In this document: one piece after another, positions 34,752 to 43,815 of the stretch
Layout: each line of letters begins with the position of its first letter
How positions within the stretch are numbered: position 1 is the first letter of the stretch
Source: Mesorhizobium muleiense
Lineage (GTDB): Bacteria; Pseudomonadota; Alphaproteobacteria; Rhizobiales; Rhizobiaceae
Length of the DNA: 64,000 nucleotides
Assembly: GCF_900099905.1 (NCBI RefSeq)
Contig: NZ_FNEE01000013.1
Span: 62,001 to 126,000 of the forward strand
Reading direction: 5' to 3'
The notes under the pieces: model-generated
What the model saw: the letters and a program-made list of their open reading frames with translations, nothing else
The model's database searches: none
What the model was told of the DNA's origin: nothing
Translations under genes and position numbers: made by a program

Positions 34752-35591
34752 ATGACTCCTATGGAAAAGGCGGGGTGGACGCCGCTGCCGCATTCGGACG
34801 AGGATCTGGAGCGGTCGAAAAGCGTGCCGGACACGCCGCAGACGCGTGCCGAGACCTACCGGTTGGCGTGGAACGATCCCGACTTCATGACACGGCGCGA
34901 ATTGCGCGCGGTCAGGCTGCAGCTCGAACTGTTAAAGCCGGAGATGATCCTGGCCGAGCGCGGCATCGGCTCGACCGTCATCCTGTTCGGTGGGGCGCGC
35001 ATACCCGAGCCGGGCGGTGAAGCCTGGGCGGCCAAGAACGAGACGCAGAAGGAAAACCTCGAGAAAAACAGCAAATATTACGAGGAAGCGCGAAAATTCG
35101 CCCGGCTCTGCTCGCAGCAGTCGGCCACCTCCTATTATCGCGAATTCGTCGTGGTGACAGGCGGCGGACCCGGCGTGATGGAAGCCGGCAACCGCGGCGC
35201 CGACGATGTCGGCGCCCCGTCGATCGGCCTCAACATCGTGTTGCCGCACGAGCAGGCGCCGAATGCCTATGTGACGCCGGAGCTCTGTTTCAACTTCCAC
35301 TATTTCGCGGTCCGCAAGATGCATTTCGTCATGCGCGCCAAGGCTGTCGCGGTGTTTCCCGGCGGCTTCGGCACGATGGACGAATTCTTCGAGACGCTGA
35401 CCCTGATCCAGACCGGCCGCATGGAGCGCGTGCCGGTGATCCTGTTCGGCAAGGCTTTCTGGAAACGGGCGATCGATCTCGATTTCCTCGCCGAGCAAGG
35501 CACGATCACCCCTGGCGACCAGGACATCATCGATTTCGTCGACACCGCCGACGAAGCCTGGGGGATCATCAGCCGCTTCTATCAGCTTTAG
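34752..35591 (+). CDS. LOG family protein (TIGR00730-like)
   Basis: A 279-residue Rossmann-type protein with VVTGGGPGVMEAGNRGA near residue 135 and FPGGFGTMDEFFE near residue 200. The second contains the PGGxGTxxE motif of cytokinin-activating phosphoribohydrolases. It carries an extra N-terminal region of about 70 residues compared with the short LOG enzymes, as in the PpnN-like group. Either nucleotide recycling or cytokinin riboside monophosphate cleavage is possible; the latter would be of interest in a plant-associated bacterium. Confidence 0.88.
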   Translation: MTPMEKAGWTPLPHSDEDLERSKSVPDTPQTRAETYRLAWNDPDFMTRRELRAVRLQLELLKPEMILAERGIGSTVILFGGARIPEPGGEAWAAKNETQKENLEKNSKYYEEARKFARLCSQQSATSYYREFVVVTGGGPGVMEAGNRGADDVGAPSIGLNIVLPHEQAPNAYVTPELCFNFHYFAVRKMHFVMRAKAVAVFPGGFGTMDEFFETLTLIQTGRMERVPVILFGKAFWKRAIDLDFLAEQGTITPGDQDIIDFVDTADEAWGIISRFYQL

Positions 35592-35633
35592 GCCGCGGGC
35601 TGCGGTATCGATCCGGCTTTACGAAGCAACGGC

Positions 35634-36341
35634 TCAGGCGGTGATGTCGACGATCGCGGTGAGGAATTCGGCAAGATCGTCGGTGACGAAATCCACATCG
35701 TCCTCGTGGCCCGGGTCACGTTCCCAGATTTCCGAGAAGGTCGGCTCGAAGTTGCGCGGCACGACCAGCACCGTGGTGATGCCCAGCGATTTCGGCACGG
35801 ACAGGTTGCGGGCCAGATCCTCGAACATCACCGCATTGTGGCCGGTGACCGCGTGGAGTTCCGCGAACTTCTCGTAGGTCTGGCGGGCCGGCTTGGGGTT
35901 CAGCCCGGCAGCGACGATATCGAAGATGTCGTCGAAATGATCGAGGATGCCGAGTTGGCGCGCGGTGCGTTCGGCATGCCTGCGGTCGCCATTGGTGAAG
36001 ATGAACTTGCGGCCGGGAAGCTGGCGGATGGCGGTGCCGAGAACGGGATCGGGAACCAGCCAGGAATAGTCGATGTCATGGACCTTCTCGAGAAAGTCGT
36101 CGGGATCGATGCCGTGGCGCGCCATCAGACCGTTCAGCGTCGTGCCATATTCCCGGTACAGTTCCTTCTGCAGCTTGCGGGCATCGTCGCGTGGCAGCGT
36201 CAGCAGTTCTCCGACATAGGCGGTCATCTTTACATCGATCTGCGAGAACAGGTTCGAATGGTGCGGATAGAGGGTGTTGTCGAGGTCGAACACCCAGTCG
36301 GTGACATGGGCAAAGCGGGCGGGATCCGGGAGCGTGGTCAT
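35634..36341 (-). CDS. Pyrimidine 5'-nucleotidase-like HAD hydrolase
   Basis: A 235-residue phosphatase. Motif I is VFDLDNTLYP with nucleophile and acid aspartates, motif II is KFIFTNGDRRHAERTA, and motif III/IV is VMFEDLARNL. The Asn-Thr-Leu-Tyr-Pro form is typical of SDT1/yjjG-type pyrimidine 5'-nucleotidases. ATG 36341 is chosen over a longer open frame because MTTLPDPARFAHVTDWVFD matches the family start. It is convergent with the LOG gene. Confidence 0.9.
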   Translation of the reverse strand: MTTLPDPARFAHVTDWVFDLDNTLYPHHSNLFSQIDVKMTAYVGELLTLPRDDARKLQKELYREYGTTLNGLMARHGIDPDDFLEKVHDIDYSWLVPDPVLGTAIRQLPGRKFIFTNGDRRHAERTARQLGILDHFDDIFDIVAAGLNPKPARQTYEKFAELHAVTGHNAVMFEDLARNLSVPKSLGITTVLVVPRNFEPTFSEIWERDPGHEDDVDFVTDDLAEFLTAIVDITA

Positions 36342-36503
36342 GCAACCCCTTATGGCACGAAACAATGCTTTTGGCAGAGGCTTTATCCACAACTTATGCG
36401 CGTCATGGGTGGCGAAAAACGCGCGATGGTTCAAATTTTAGGCATCGCCGAAAGGTGCCATTCAGGGCTTGCTGGCACACAGACGGTCCAGGGGGAACCA
36501 GCG

Positions 36504-37265
36504 ATGAGCCGCATATTTCTGAAGTCTGCCGCCGTCGCTTTCGCCTCCCTCGCAGTCTCGCTGTTGTTGACGCTGATCGTCGTTCCGGCAATGGGCTTTC
36601 CGATCAACCGCACGATCTGGCTGACGTCCACGGTCTGCCCGCTGGTGCTCGCCTGGATCGCCAGCGCCTACACGTTCTGGCAGGGCGAGAGGTTGAAAGG
36701 CGCTCATCGCGACCTCGCCCGCGCTCATGCCCAGCTCGCCGCTGCGCATCGGCGCCTGTCGGAGAAGGCAAGCCGCGACGACATGACCGGCATGCTCAAC
36801 CGCGAGAGCTTCTTCGCCGCCCTCGAGGCCACCCGGCGTAAATCCGATCGCGGTGCGTTGCTGATCATCGACGCCGATCACTTCAAGCTCATCAACGACA
36901 GCTACGGCCATCTGACCGGCGACGATGCGCTGCTCCTGATTGCAAGCGCGATCGAGCGCGGCGTGCGCAGCGGCGACGTGATCGGCCGCATCGGCGGCGA
37001 GGAATTCGGTGCGTTTCTGGTCGGCGCCACCGAACAGGAAGCCAAACGCGTCGCTGAACGCATTCGCCGTGAAGTCGAGCTGATCCGCTTCCGTCCCGTC
37101 GATGAGCGGGTCATACCCCTCACCGTCAGCATCGGCGGTGTCACCTGCGGCGAGGATGCCGGCGTATCGGATCTGATGCGTGTCGCCGACCGCCGCCTTT
37201 ACCAGGCCAAGGATCGCGGCCGCAATCTGACCATCCTGGACAGGGACGTTTCCGAAGCGGCCTGA
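36504..37265 (+). CDS. Membrane-anchored diguanylate cyclase (GGEEF)
   Basis: A 253-residue protein with two N-terminal membrane helices (residues 7-27 and 36-55), a short coiled linker, then a GGDEF domain. Motifs are DDMTGMLNRESF, DADHFKLINDSYGH and RIGGEEF. The RSGD inhibitory site lies five residues before GGEEF, so it should synthesise cyclic di-GMP and be product-inhibited. There is no sensory domain, so the signal may come through the membrane segment. GGGGG lies 7 nt before ATG 36504. Confidence 0.9.
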   Translation: MSRIFLKSAAVAFASLAVSLLLTLIVVPAMGFPINRTIWLTSTVCPLVLAWIASAYTFWQGERLKGAHRDLARAHAQLAAAHRRLSEKASRDDMTGMLNRESFFAALEATRRKSDRGALLIIDADHFKLINDSYGHLTGDDALLLIASAIERGVRSGDVIGRIGGEEFGAFLVGATEQEAKRVAERIRREVELIRFRPVDERVIPLTVSIGGVTCGEDAGVSDLMRVADRRLYQAKDRGRNLTILDRDVSEAA

Positions 37266-37371
37266 ACGGTCCCATCTTCTCGGCTTCCGGCCTACCGATG
37301 GATCGTCATTCCAGCGCGCCACCAATAACGCCCGCGCCGATCGGCTGCGAGCGTCCGCGTCTGGCCAGCGT

Positions 37372-38208
37372 CTAAAGTTTTGCCGGGTCGAGCGCCGGCT
37401 TGCCCTTGTGGCGTCCGATGATCGCTGCCATGTCGGCGACGTTGTGGAAGGCATCGCGCAAAACGTCGAAGGACGGCAGCACGAAATAGGCGCGCTGGAA
37501 CTTGTCGATCTCATAGCTGGTGCGCATTACCGTTTCCAGATCGAAGGGAACATGATGCGCGTCCTTGCTTTCAACCGCGAATTGAAGTTCGGCAAAGGAC
37601 GACATCAGCCCGGCGCCGAAAGCCTTCAACGGTTGGCCGGCCTCCTGGATCAGCCCGTACTCGACGGTGTACCAGTAGAGGCGGCTGATCATCTCGTCGC
37701 CGCCGAGCGCGATCAGATGCTCGGCCTTCTCGCCATACATCTGCATGAAATCGGCAAAGACCGGCTGGGTCAGCACCGGCACATGGCCGAAGAAGTCGTG
37801 GAACATATCCGGCTCGACGATGTAGTCGAGCTCTTGTTTCGTCCGCAGCCAGTTGGTCACCGGGAAGCGCCGGGCGGCCAGGTGGACGAAGAAGGCCGGT
37901 GCGGGAATGAGGCCCGGCACAGCGACGATCTCCCAACCGGTAAGCTTGCGCAGCTTCTCGCTGACCACACCGAAATCCGGAATCTTGTCGAGCAGGCCCA
38001 GCGTGGCGACGCCGTCGAGATAGGACCGGTGTGCCAGCTTTTTGGTAAGCTTCGTCTGGCGGTCGCACAAAGTACGCCACACCGCCTGCTCGTCAGCTGT
38101 GTAGTTGTAGCTCTGCTCAACGGTGAAATCGGCACGGCAGACCGAATAGTCGCCGCGAAGGCCTTGCGCCGCGCATTCGCGGGCGTAATCGGCAACGTTC
38201 ATCGTCAT
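37372..38208 (-). CDS. phhA: Phenylalanine 4-monooxygenase
   Basis: A 278-residue iron- and pterin-dependent enzyme that converts phenylalanine to tyrosine. The iron ligands are the two histidines in FHDFFGHVPVL and the glutamate in YWYTVEYGLI. No regulatory ACT domain is present, as usual in bacteria. It is divergent from an AsnC/Lrp regulator, which probably activates it in response to phenylalanine. Confidence 0.95.
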   Translation of the reverse strand: MTMNVADYARECAAQGLRGDYSVCRADFTVEQSYNYTADEQAVWRTLCDRQTKLTKKLAHRSYLDGVATLGLLDKIPDFGVVSEKLRKLTGWEIVAVPGLIPAPAFFVHLAARRFPVTNWLRTKQELDYIVEPDMFHDFFGHVPVLTQPVFADFMQMYGEKAEHLIALGGDEMISRLYWYTVEYGLIQEAGQPLKAFGAGLMSSFAELQFAVESKDAHHVPFDLETVMRTSYEIDKFQRAYFVLPSFDVLRDAFHNVADMAAIIGRHKGKPALDPAKL

Positions 38209-38343
38209 GGCTGTTCTCCCTGGAAATCACGACTAACATTTTGAAAGTTTAGCCGGATCCGGTGAGGCAAATCCGCTTTGATGATGGCTCGAACGGGCGA
38301 TTTGAGGTAAAAGCCACCACAGTAAAGCTGCAGGAGAGTGAAA

Positions 38344-38820
38344 GTGCCTCAGTTTGACGATTTTGAGATCAAGATGCTCGATATCTTGCAGCGCGATGGG
38401 CGCAAGCCTGTGTCCGAACTGGCCCAGGAGATCGGCCTTTCGACGACGCCATGCGCGCGCCGCTTCGAGGCTCTTCAGAGCGCCGGCATCATCAAGCGCT
38501 TTGCCGCTGTGCTCAGCCGCCGCGCCATCGGCCTGATGGTCGAAGTGTTCATTCAGGTGCGCCTGGTCACCCACAGCGACGGGTCGCCCGAAACCTTTAT
38601 CGCCGCCGTCCAGCGCATGGACGAGGTGTCGTCGTGCTGGACGATGACTGGCGACTACGATTTCCTGCTGCATGTGATGGTGCCGTCGGTCGACGAGCTC
38701 AACGCCTTTGTCATGCACCGGCTGATGCGGCTCGACGGCGTGCGCGACGTCCACACGCAGCTCGTGCTGCAGAACATCAAGGGGCCGGGCCACGTGCCGC
38801 TTGGGCACCTCAGGCGATAA
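38344..38820 (+). CDS. Lrp/AsnC family transcriptional regulator
   Basis: A regulator of about 158 residues. The helix-turn-helix is RKPVSELAQEIGLSTTPCARRFEALQSAGII (residues 19-50), followed by a RAM/ACT-like ligand domain with MTGDYDFLLHVMVPSVDELNAFV. GTG 38344 sits 7 nt after GGAG; GTG 38338 touches that site and is less likely. Being divergent from phhA with 135 bp between starts, it probably controls phenylalanine catabolism. Confidence 0.9.
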   Translation: MPQFDDFEIKMLDILQRDGRKPVSELAQEIGLSTTPCARRFEALQSAGIIKRFAAVLSRRAIGLMVEVFIQVRLVTHSDGSPETFIAAVQRMDEVSSCWTMTGDYDFLLHVMVPSVDELNAFVMHRLMRLDGVRDVHTQLVLQNIKGPGHVPLGHLRR

Positions 38821-38877
38821 GTTCGCCCTGACGCCTGCTCAACCCTGGATTTCTGGCCGACAAGTTGCAGCCTGCGC

Positions 38878-39771
38878 TCAAGGCACGATCAGTGTGCCGG
38901 CGCCGTGTTCGGTAAACAGTTCGAGCAGCACCGAATGCGGCGTCTTGCCATTGAGGATGACGACGCCTTCGACGCCGCGTTCGATCGCATCGATGCAGGT
39001 CTCGACCTTGGGGATCATGCCGCCCGACACCGTGCCGTCCTTGATCAAGGCCTTTGCCTCGGCGACGGTCAGTTCGTCGATGAGCTTCTTGTTCCTGTCG
39101 AGCACGCCGGGCACGTCGGTGAGGAACAGAAGGCGTGTCGCCTGGCAGGCGCCGGCGATGGCGCCGGCGAAGGTGTCGGCATTGATGTTGTAGGTGTGGC
39201 CGTCACGGCCCGGCGCCACCGGCGCCAGCACCGGGATCATTTCGGACCGCGCCAGAAGGTCGAGCAGGGTGCGGTCGACCTCGACCGGCTCACCGACGAA
39301 GCCGAGATCGAGCACACGCTCGATGTTGGAGTCCGGGTCGATCATGGTCTTGCGCGCCTTTTCGGCGAAAACCATGTTGCCGTCCTTGCCGCACAGGCCG
39401 ATGGCCCATTCGCCCTCGGCATTGATCAGCGCGACGATCTCCTTGTTGATCGAGCCGGCCAGCACCATCTCGACGATCTCGACCGTCTTCTGGTCGGTGA
39501 CGCGCAATCCGCCCTCGAACTTCGATTCGATGCCCATCTTGCTCAGCATGGCGCCGATCTGCGGCCCGCCGCCATGCACGACGATCGGGTTGACGCCGGA
39601 TTGTTTGAGCAGCGCGATGTCGCGGGCAAAGGCCTTGCCGAGCGCGATGTCGCCCATGGCGTGGCCGCCATACTTCACCACCACCGTCTTGTTCTCGTAG
39701 CGCTGCATATACGGCAGCGCCCTCGAAAGCAGCGCGGCCTGCATTTCGGGGGTGGCGGCGAGGTCCGTCAT
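38878..39771 (-). CDS. argB: Acetylglutamate kinase
   Basis: A 297-residue amino-acid kinase of the arginine pathway. [12 protein letters not shown] is the ATP-site lysine-glycine loop, [11 protein letters not shown] the substrate loop, and [12 protein letters not shown] the nucleotide-binding segment. [20 protein letters not shown] at 39771 is the normal alphaproteobacterial N-terminus. In many relatives argB directly follows engB in the yidC cluster; here it lies about 9 kb away, separated by an amidase, ECF and efflux genes. Confidence 0.96.
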   Translation of the reverse strand: MTDLAATPEMQAALLSRALPYMQRYENKTVVVKYGGHAMGDIALGKAFARDIALLKQSGVNPIVVHGGGPQIGAMLSKMGIESKFEGGLRVTDQKTVEIVEMVLAGSINKEIVALINAEGEWAIGLCGKDGNMVFAEKARKTMIDPDSNIERVLDLGFVGEPVEVDRTLLDLLARSEMIPVLAPVAPGRDGHTYNINADTFAGAIAGACQATRLLFLTDVPGVLDRNKKLIDELTVAEAKALIKDGTVSGGMIPKVETCIDAIERGVEGVVILNGKTPHSVLLELFTEHGAGTLIVP

Positions 39772-39846
39772 TCGGCTTGGTTCCCAGCTTGGCATGAACG
39801 GCGGCGTCTTAGCGGGAATTGGAGCAGGGGGCAAACGGCTTTGCTG

Positions 39847-41370
39847 TCACGTCAGGTGAAATCGGCCTGCTTTCATCCCGGGCACCTGCAGTGGCGCCCG
39901 CCGCGTCAGCCATCCCGAAATCTTTTCCATTTGCGCGGCGAGGGACAACAAGGTCTCCTCGTCGCCGGGGCGGCCGGCGGCCTGGATGCCGAGCGGCAGG
40001 CCGGCATCGGTGACATGAACAGGCAGCGCGATCGACGGCTGGCCGCTGACGTTCTGGATTGCCGGCCAGTGGGTGAACCACAGGCTCTTGTCCATCAACT
40101 GACCGAACAGCGGCTTGAATTTCAGCAAGCGGGCAAGCCGCAGCCTGTCGATCATTTCTTCCAGGAACGCATCTGTGCCTTTTGGATCCATCGCGCCGCA
40201 GGCGAGTGGCGGATGCGCGATGACAGGCATCAGCACGGCATCGTACCGCGCGGTCTCGATGATCAGCCGGCGCGACGTGGCATGCAGCCGCTGCAGGCTG
40301 GCATAGATCTCGCCGGCTGAAAGGACTTCGCCGAAGGCGCTCATCACCCGCGTGGCGCGTTCGATATCACCCGAAATGGAGCGGCCGACGCGCAAGACCT
40401 CGCCGCGCATCGTGCCGGCCACCGCCGCGGCGACGGTTCTGGCGAAATCAGCGATGAAATCGCGATCGATATAGGGCAGGTCGATCTCCTCTATCGTATG
40501 GCCGCCTTCGCGCGCCAAAGCTATCGCAGTGTCCAGCGCCGCCAGCGTCTCGGCCGATATCGGCAGGCCGAGCGGCGATTTCCGGTAGACCGCCAGTTTC
40601 AGCTTGCCGGGGTCACGCACTGCTGCGGCGGCGAAAGTTCCTTTCGGCGTCGGCGCCGCATACGGCGACAGCGGATCGGGCCCATGCGTCAGGTCGAGCA
40701 GCAAGGCCGAATCACGGACCGAGCGGGAAACGGCGTGGTCGATGACCAGGCCGTACCAGCTTTCGCTGACCAGCGGCGTCAGCGGCACGCGGCCGCGCGA
40801 GGTTTTCAGCCCGACCAGCCCGGTGCAGGCGGCGGGAACGCGAATCGAGCCGCCGCCGTCCGAAGCATGTGCCACCGGCACGACGCCGGCCGCGACCAGC
40901 GCCGCCGCACCTCCAGACGAACCGCCGCTGGTATGGGCTGTATTCCATGGATTGCGGGTGATGCCGAAAGCGGCGGATTCGGTCATCAGCCTCAGCCCAT
41001 GTTCGGGCGAGGTGCTGGTGGCGATCGGGACGAGGCCGGCGGCCAGATGGCGTTCGGTCATCACCGAGTCGAAATCGGCAACGAAAGCCGGAATGCGGCT
41101 GCCGCCGTGCGTCGGCACGCCTTTCATGGCGATGCCGAGATCCTTCAGCGCGAAGGGCACGCCGGCCAGCGGCAGCTTGCGGTCGATGGTTTTCGCCCGC
41201 GTCCGCGCCGCCTCGTAAAGCGGCTCGGCGATGGCATTGATGTCCGGGCGAGTGGCCTCGGCCCGCGCAATCGCCGCGTCGACGAGCTCCTGCGGCGAGA
41301 TTTCTCCTTTGCGCACCAAGCCAGCCAGGCCGGTAGCGTCATGTTCCCACAGGGCCCGTTCGACCGACAT
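39847..41370 (-). CDS. Amidase (amidase signature family)
   Basis: A 507-residue hydrolase with the complete Ser-cisSer-Lys centre: VPFALKDLGIAMKG gives the lysine, NTAHTSGGSSGGAAALVAAG gives the cis-serine, and GGGSIRVPAACTG the nucleophile serine region. It lacks gatA context, so it is a general amidase acting on small amides or aryl amides. ATG 41370 follows GGGGGAGCAAGA. A palindromic repeat lies just upstream. Confidence 0.9.
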   Translation of the reverse strand: MSVERALWEHDATGLAGLVRKGEISPQELVDAAIARAEATRPDINAIAEPLYEAARTRAKTIDRKLPLAGVPFALKDLGIAMKGVPTHGGSRIPAFVADFDSVMTERHLAAGLVPIATSTSPEHGLRLMTESAAFGITRNPWNTAHTSGGSSGGAAALVAAGVVPVAHASDGGGSIRVPAACTGLVGLKTSRGRVPLTPLVSESWYGLVIDHAVSRSVRDSALLLDLTHGPDPLSPYAAPTPKGTFAAAAVRDPGKLKLAVYRKSPLGLPISAETLAALDTAIALAREGGHTIEEIDLPYIDRDFIADFARTVAAAVAGTMRGEVLRVGRSISGDIERATRVMSAFGEVLSAGEIYASLQRLHATSRRLIIETARYDAVLMPVIAHPPLACGAMDPKGTDAFLEEMIDRLRLARLLKFKPLFGQLMDKSLWFTHWPAIQNVSGQPSIALPVHVTDAGLPLGIQAAGRPGDEETLLSLAAQMEKISGWLTRRAPLQVPGMKAGRFHLT

Positions 41371-41397
41371 TCTTGCTCCCCCAACTATCGGCAAGCT

Positions 41398-41447
41398 AGA
41401 GCATCGGATGCAAAAGTGGAAACCCGGTTTTGGGAAAATCCGATGCT
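41398..41447. repeat. Palindromic intergenic repeat (AGAGCATCGGAT family)
   Basis: Arms GAGCATCGGAT (41399-41409) and ATCCGATGCTC (41437-41447) enclose an inner imperfect hairpin with CAAAAGTGG and CCCGGTTTTGGG. It lies between the divergent amidase and ECF sigma genes and could form a long cruciform. Confidence 0.8.
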
Positions 41448-41529
41448 CAAAAAGGTCGGCTCTTTCTCGTCAACGGAAGCCAACGGCGCTCCCGGTGCAC
41501 AGGAACGCTTCCGTGGTCGCAATACATTG

Positions 41530-41552
41530 CAATTGCCTAATTTGGGCAATTG
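41530..41552. promoter_or_regulatory. Perfect inverted repeat upstream of the ECF sigma gene
   Basis: CAATTGCC and GGCAATTG flank a 7-bp AT-rich centre, 17 bp before the ATG. The TAATTT of the centre recurs directly after the right arm. It could be an operator for a dimeric regulator; its closeness to the start means bound protein would block translation-region access or transcription. Confidence 0.5.
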
Positions 41553-41568
41553 CTTAATTTGGCAGCCG

Positions 41569-42108
41569 ATGACGCCGCAGGACATCAGCAACCTGATCGT
41601 CCGGACTTCAATGAAGGACCGGGCTGCGTTCGATCTGCTCTACCGGCAGACCAGCGCGAAACTTTTCGGCGTCTGCCTTCGTGTATTGAAGGACCGAGGA
41701 GAGGCGGAAGAGGCGCTGCAGGAGGTCTTCGTCAAGATATGGACGAAGGCCGACCGTTTCGCCGTTTCGGAGCTAAGCCCGATTTCCTGGCTGGTGGCAA
41801 TTGCGCGCAATCACGCGATCGATCGGATAAGGGCGCGGCGAGAGCCTGCTGCCTATATCGACGCTGCGCTCGACGTTGCCGATCCGGCGCCGGGACCGGA
41901 GGCTGCGGCTGTTGCGGGCGGTGAATCCGGGCGCATCTATCGTTGTCTCGACGAATTGGAAAAGGACCGGGCGGCGGCCGTCCGAGGCGCTTATCTGGAG
42001 GGCGAAAGCTATGCCGAACTGGCGGCGCGCCATGACGTGCCGCTGAACACGATGCGGACCTGGCTGCGGCGCAGCCTGTTGAAGCTCAGAGAGTGTCTTG
42101 AAAGATGA
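41569..42108 (+). CDS. ECF RNA polymerase sigma factor (SigK-like)
   Basis: A 179-residue sigma factor with region 2 (LLYRQTSAKLFGVCLRVLKD followed by AEEALQEVFVKIW) and region 4 (YAELAARHDVPLNTMRTWLRRSL). It overlaps the next gene, a RskA-type anti-sigma factor. The arrangement sigma, RskA-like anti-sigma and fasciclin protein resembles the mycobacterial sigK-rskA-mpt70 set and similar rhizobial loci, so it probably controls the fasciclin and exported MsrB genes. ATG 41569 has only a weak ribosome site; the frame is open far upstream by chance. Confidence 0.87.
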   Translation: MTPQDISNLIVRTSMKDRAAFDLLYRQTSAKLFGVCLRVLKDRGEAEEALQEVFVKIWTKADRFAVSELSPISWLVAIARNHAIDRIRARREPAAYIDAALDVADPAPGPEAAAVAGGESGRIYRCLDELEKDRAAAVRGAYLEGESYAELAARHDVPLNTMRTWLRRSLLKLRECLER

Positions 42109-42803
42109 CGCGGGCAGAGGATGACGGACCGGAATCTGGGGGCGACGACCTGTTTGCCGCCGAATACGTTCTTGGCGTCCTGGCCGCGGACGAACGCGAG
42201 ATTGCGTCACGCCGCATCGACGCGGACGCCGCTTTCGCGCACCTTGTCGATGCCTGGGAGGCGCGTCTTTCGCCGATGGCCGACGCCTATCCGGAGACAG
42301 AGCCGCCGATCAGGGTCAAGGAGGCATTGGATCGCCGGCTGTTCGTTGCAGAGCCTCGCGCCGGCCTCTGGTCAAGCCTTGCCTTCTGGCGCGGTCTTGC
42401 AGCCGCTTCCGTCGCGGCGTTGGCGATCTATATCGCCGTGCCGTACCTCAACCCGCCGGCTGAGCCGCCGCGGCTCATCGCCTCGCTGGCTGCCGATGGC
42501 AGCGACGTCAGATACCTCGCCGTCTATGATGCCGCCCGTCGCGAGGTCGGCCTGTCGCATGTCTCCGGCGAGCGCGCCGCCGGCAAGGATTTCGAGCTTT
42601 GGATGATCGAGGGCAAGAATGCGCCGGTCTCTATGGGCGTCATCCCGGCCGGCCAGACCGCGCGTATGACCATCTCCCCGGCCGTGCAGCAAAAACTTGC
42701 GCAAGGCGCCGTGCTTGCGGTCAGCCTTGAACCGACCGGCGGTTCGCCGACCGGCCAGCCGACCGGCCCTGTGGTCGCTGCGGGCGATCTGAAGAGCATC
42801 TGA
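42105..42803 (+). CDS. Anti-sigma factor, RskA family
   Basis: A 232-residue membrane protein. The N-terminal cytoplasmic zinc-less anti-sigma domain has DLFAAEYVLGVLAADEREIA. One membrane helix lies near residues 93-112 (LAAASVAALAIYIAVPYL). The periplasmic RskA domain contains YLAVYDAARREVGL and KDFELWMIEGKNAPVSMGVI. It should hold the upstream sigma factor at the membrane and release it after regulated proteolysis in response to an envelope signal. ATGA overlap with the sigma gene. Confidence 0.88.
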   Translation: MTRAEDDGPESGGDDLFAAEYVLGVLAADEREIASRRIDADAAFAHLVDAWEARLSPMADAYPETEPPIRVKEALDRRLFVAEPRAGLWSSLAFWRGLAAASVAALAIYIAVPYLNPPAEPPRLIASLAADGSDVRYLAVYDAARREVGLSHVSGERAAGKDFELWMIEGKNAPVSMGVIPAGQTARMTISPAVQQKLAQGAVLAVSLEPTGGSPTGQPTGPVVAAGDLKSI

Positions 42804-42837
42804 TCGCCCCTGTCTGCTAATCACCCCTGTCTGCCGA
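42804..42837. repeat. Two-copy 17-bp imperfect tandem repeat after the anti-sigma gene
   Basis: TCGCCCCTGTCTGCTAA and TCACCCCTGTCTGCCGA lie back to back immediately after the stop codon. The rest of the 235-bp gap to the fasciclin gene is AT-rich around 42935-42955 and holds no hairpin that looks like a terminator. A sigma-dependent promoter is expected here, but I could not fix its elements. Confidence 0.6.
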
Positions 42838-43038
42838 TTTTTCGAGAAGATTTTAAATCTATCGCCTGTGGTGACTTTAGCGGGGAAGCATGCAGGCTGT
42901 AAGAGTCCTGCCCTGAAAATCATGCTCGCCGTTATAAAAAATAAAATTTTCTCCTGAGCGGGCGAAACTCGGGCATTTATCCCCCGTATCTCCTTGCGCC
43001 CCAAAGAGGGGAAGAAATAAACTGAGGAGATAGAAATA

Positions 43039-43596
43039 ATGCGTAAGTTCGCCACCCTTTTGCTTGCCGGAACGGTCGCCGTCTCCGCGCTCGCCACCGC
43101 CGCCTATGCCGAAAATCCGATGGTCGGCGGCGCCGCCATGTATGCCACCCGGAACATCGTCGAGAACGCCGTCAATTCGAAGGATCACACGACGCTGGTC
43201 GCGGCCGTCAAGGCCGGCGGTCTCGTCGACACGCTGCAGAGTGCCGGTCCCTTCACCGTGTTCGCGCCGACCAACGAGGCCTTTGCCGCCCTTCCGGCCG
43301 GCACCGTCGATACATTGCTCAAGCCCGAAAACAAGGACAAGCTGGTCAAGATCCTGACCTGCCACGTCATCGGTGCCAAGGCGATGGCCGCCGACGTTGC
43401 CAAGATGGCCATGGACGATGGTGGCGCGCACAAGGTCAAGACGGTTGGCGGCTGCGAGGTGACGCTCAAGGCCGAAAACGGCAAGGTCACCGCGACCGAC
43501 GAGAACGGCAATGTCGCCAATGTGACCGTCGCCGATGTCGAGCAGTCGAACGGCGTCATCCACGTCATCGACAAGGTTCTCCTGCCGAAGATGTAA
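43039..43596 (+). CDS. Fasciclin domain protein (Nex18/MPT70-like)
   Basis: A 185-residue exported protein. A Sec signal ends near AYAEN (residue 23), followed by one FAS1 domain. TLVAAVKAGGLVDTLQSAGPFTVFAPTNEAFAALP is the H1-type block and NGVIHVIDKVLLPKM the H2-type block at the C-terminus. FAS1 proteins mediate adhesion; Nex18-like members are linked to symbiosis in rhizobia. GAGGAGA lies 8 nt before the ATG. It is a likely target of the SigK-like system. Confidence 0.92.
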   Translation: MRKFATLLLAGTVAVSALATAAYAENPMVGGAAMYATRNIVENAVNSKDHTTLVAAVKAGGLVDTLQSAGPFTVFAPTNEAFAALPAGTVDTLLKPENKDKLVKILTCHVIGAKAMAADVAKMAMDDGGAHKVKTVGGCEVTLKAENGKVTATDENGNVANVTVADVEQSNGVIHVIDKVLLPKM

Positions 43597-43815
43597 CGAA
43601 GCGGGCGTCGCCAGCGAACATATGGCTGAGGCTCCATGCCCGAGTGCGCGGGTTTCCGCTTGCGTGACCCGCGCAATCGACAAGCGTACACTCCGCACCG
43701 TCCGCTGTAAGCGTGGGGCAGGTGCGGAGTGCCCGGTGTCGGGAGCTGGCCGTCACCGGCTTTTGATTTCCATGTGACGGTCGAATTTGGCAGACGGATA
43801 GAAGGAGGAATGGTG

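Noticed and set aside
34752-35591. Lysine decarboxylase annotation for the LOG protein
   Set aside because: The PGGxGTxxE motif marks phosphoribohydrolases; the old lysine decarboxylase label for this family is not supported.
40498-41568. N-terminal extension of the ECF sigma factor by 357 codons
   Set aside because: It is the antisense frame of the amidase gene; sigma region 2 begins soon after ATG 41569.
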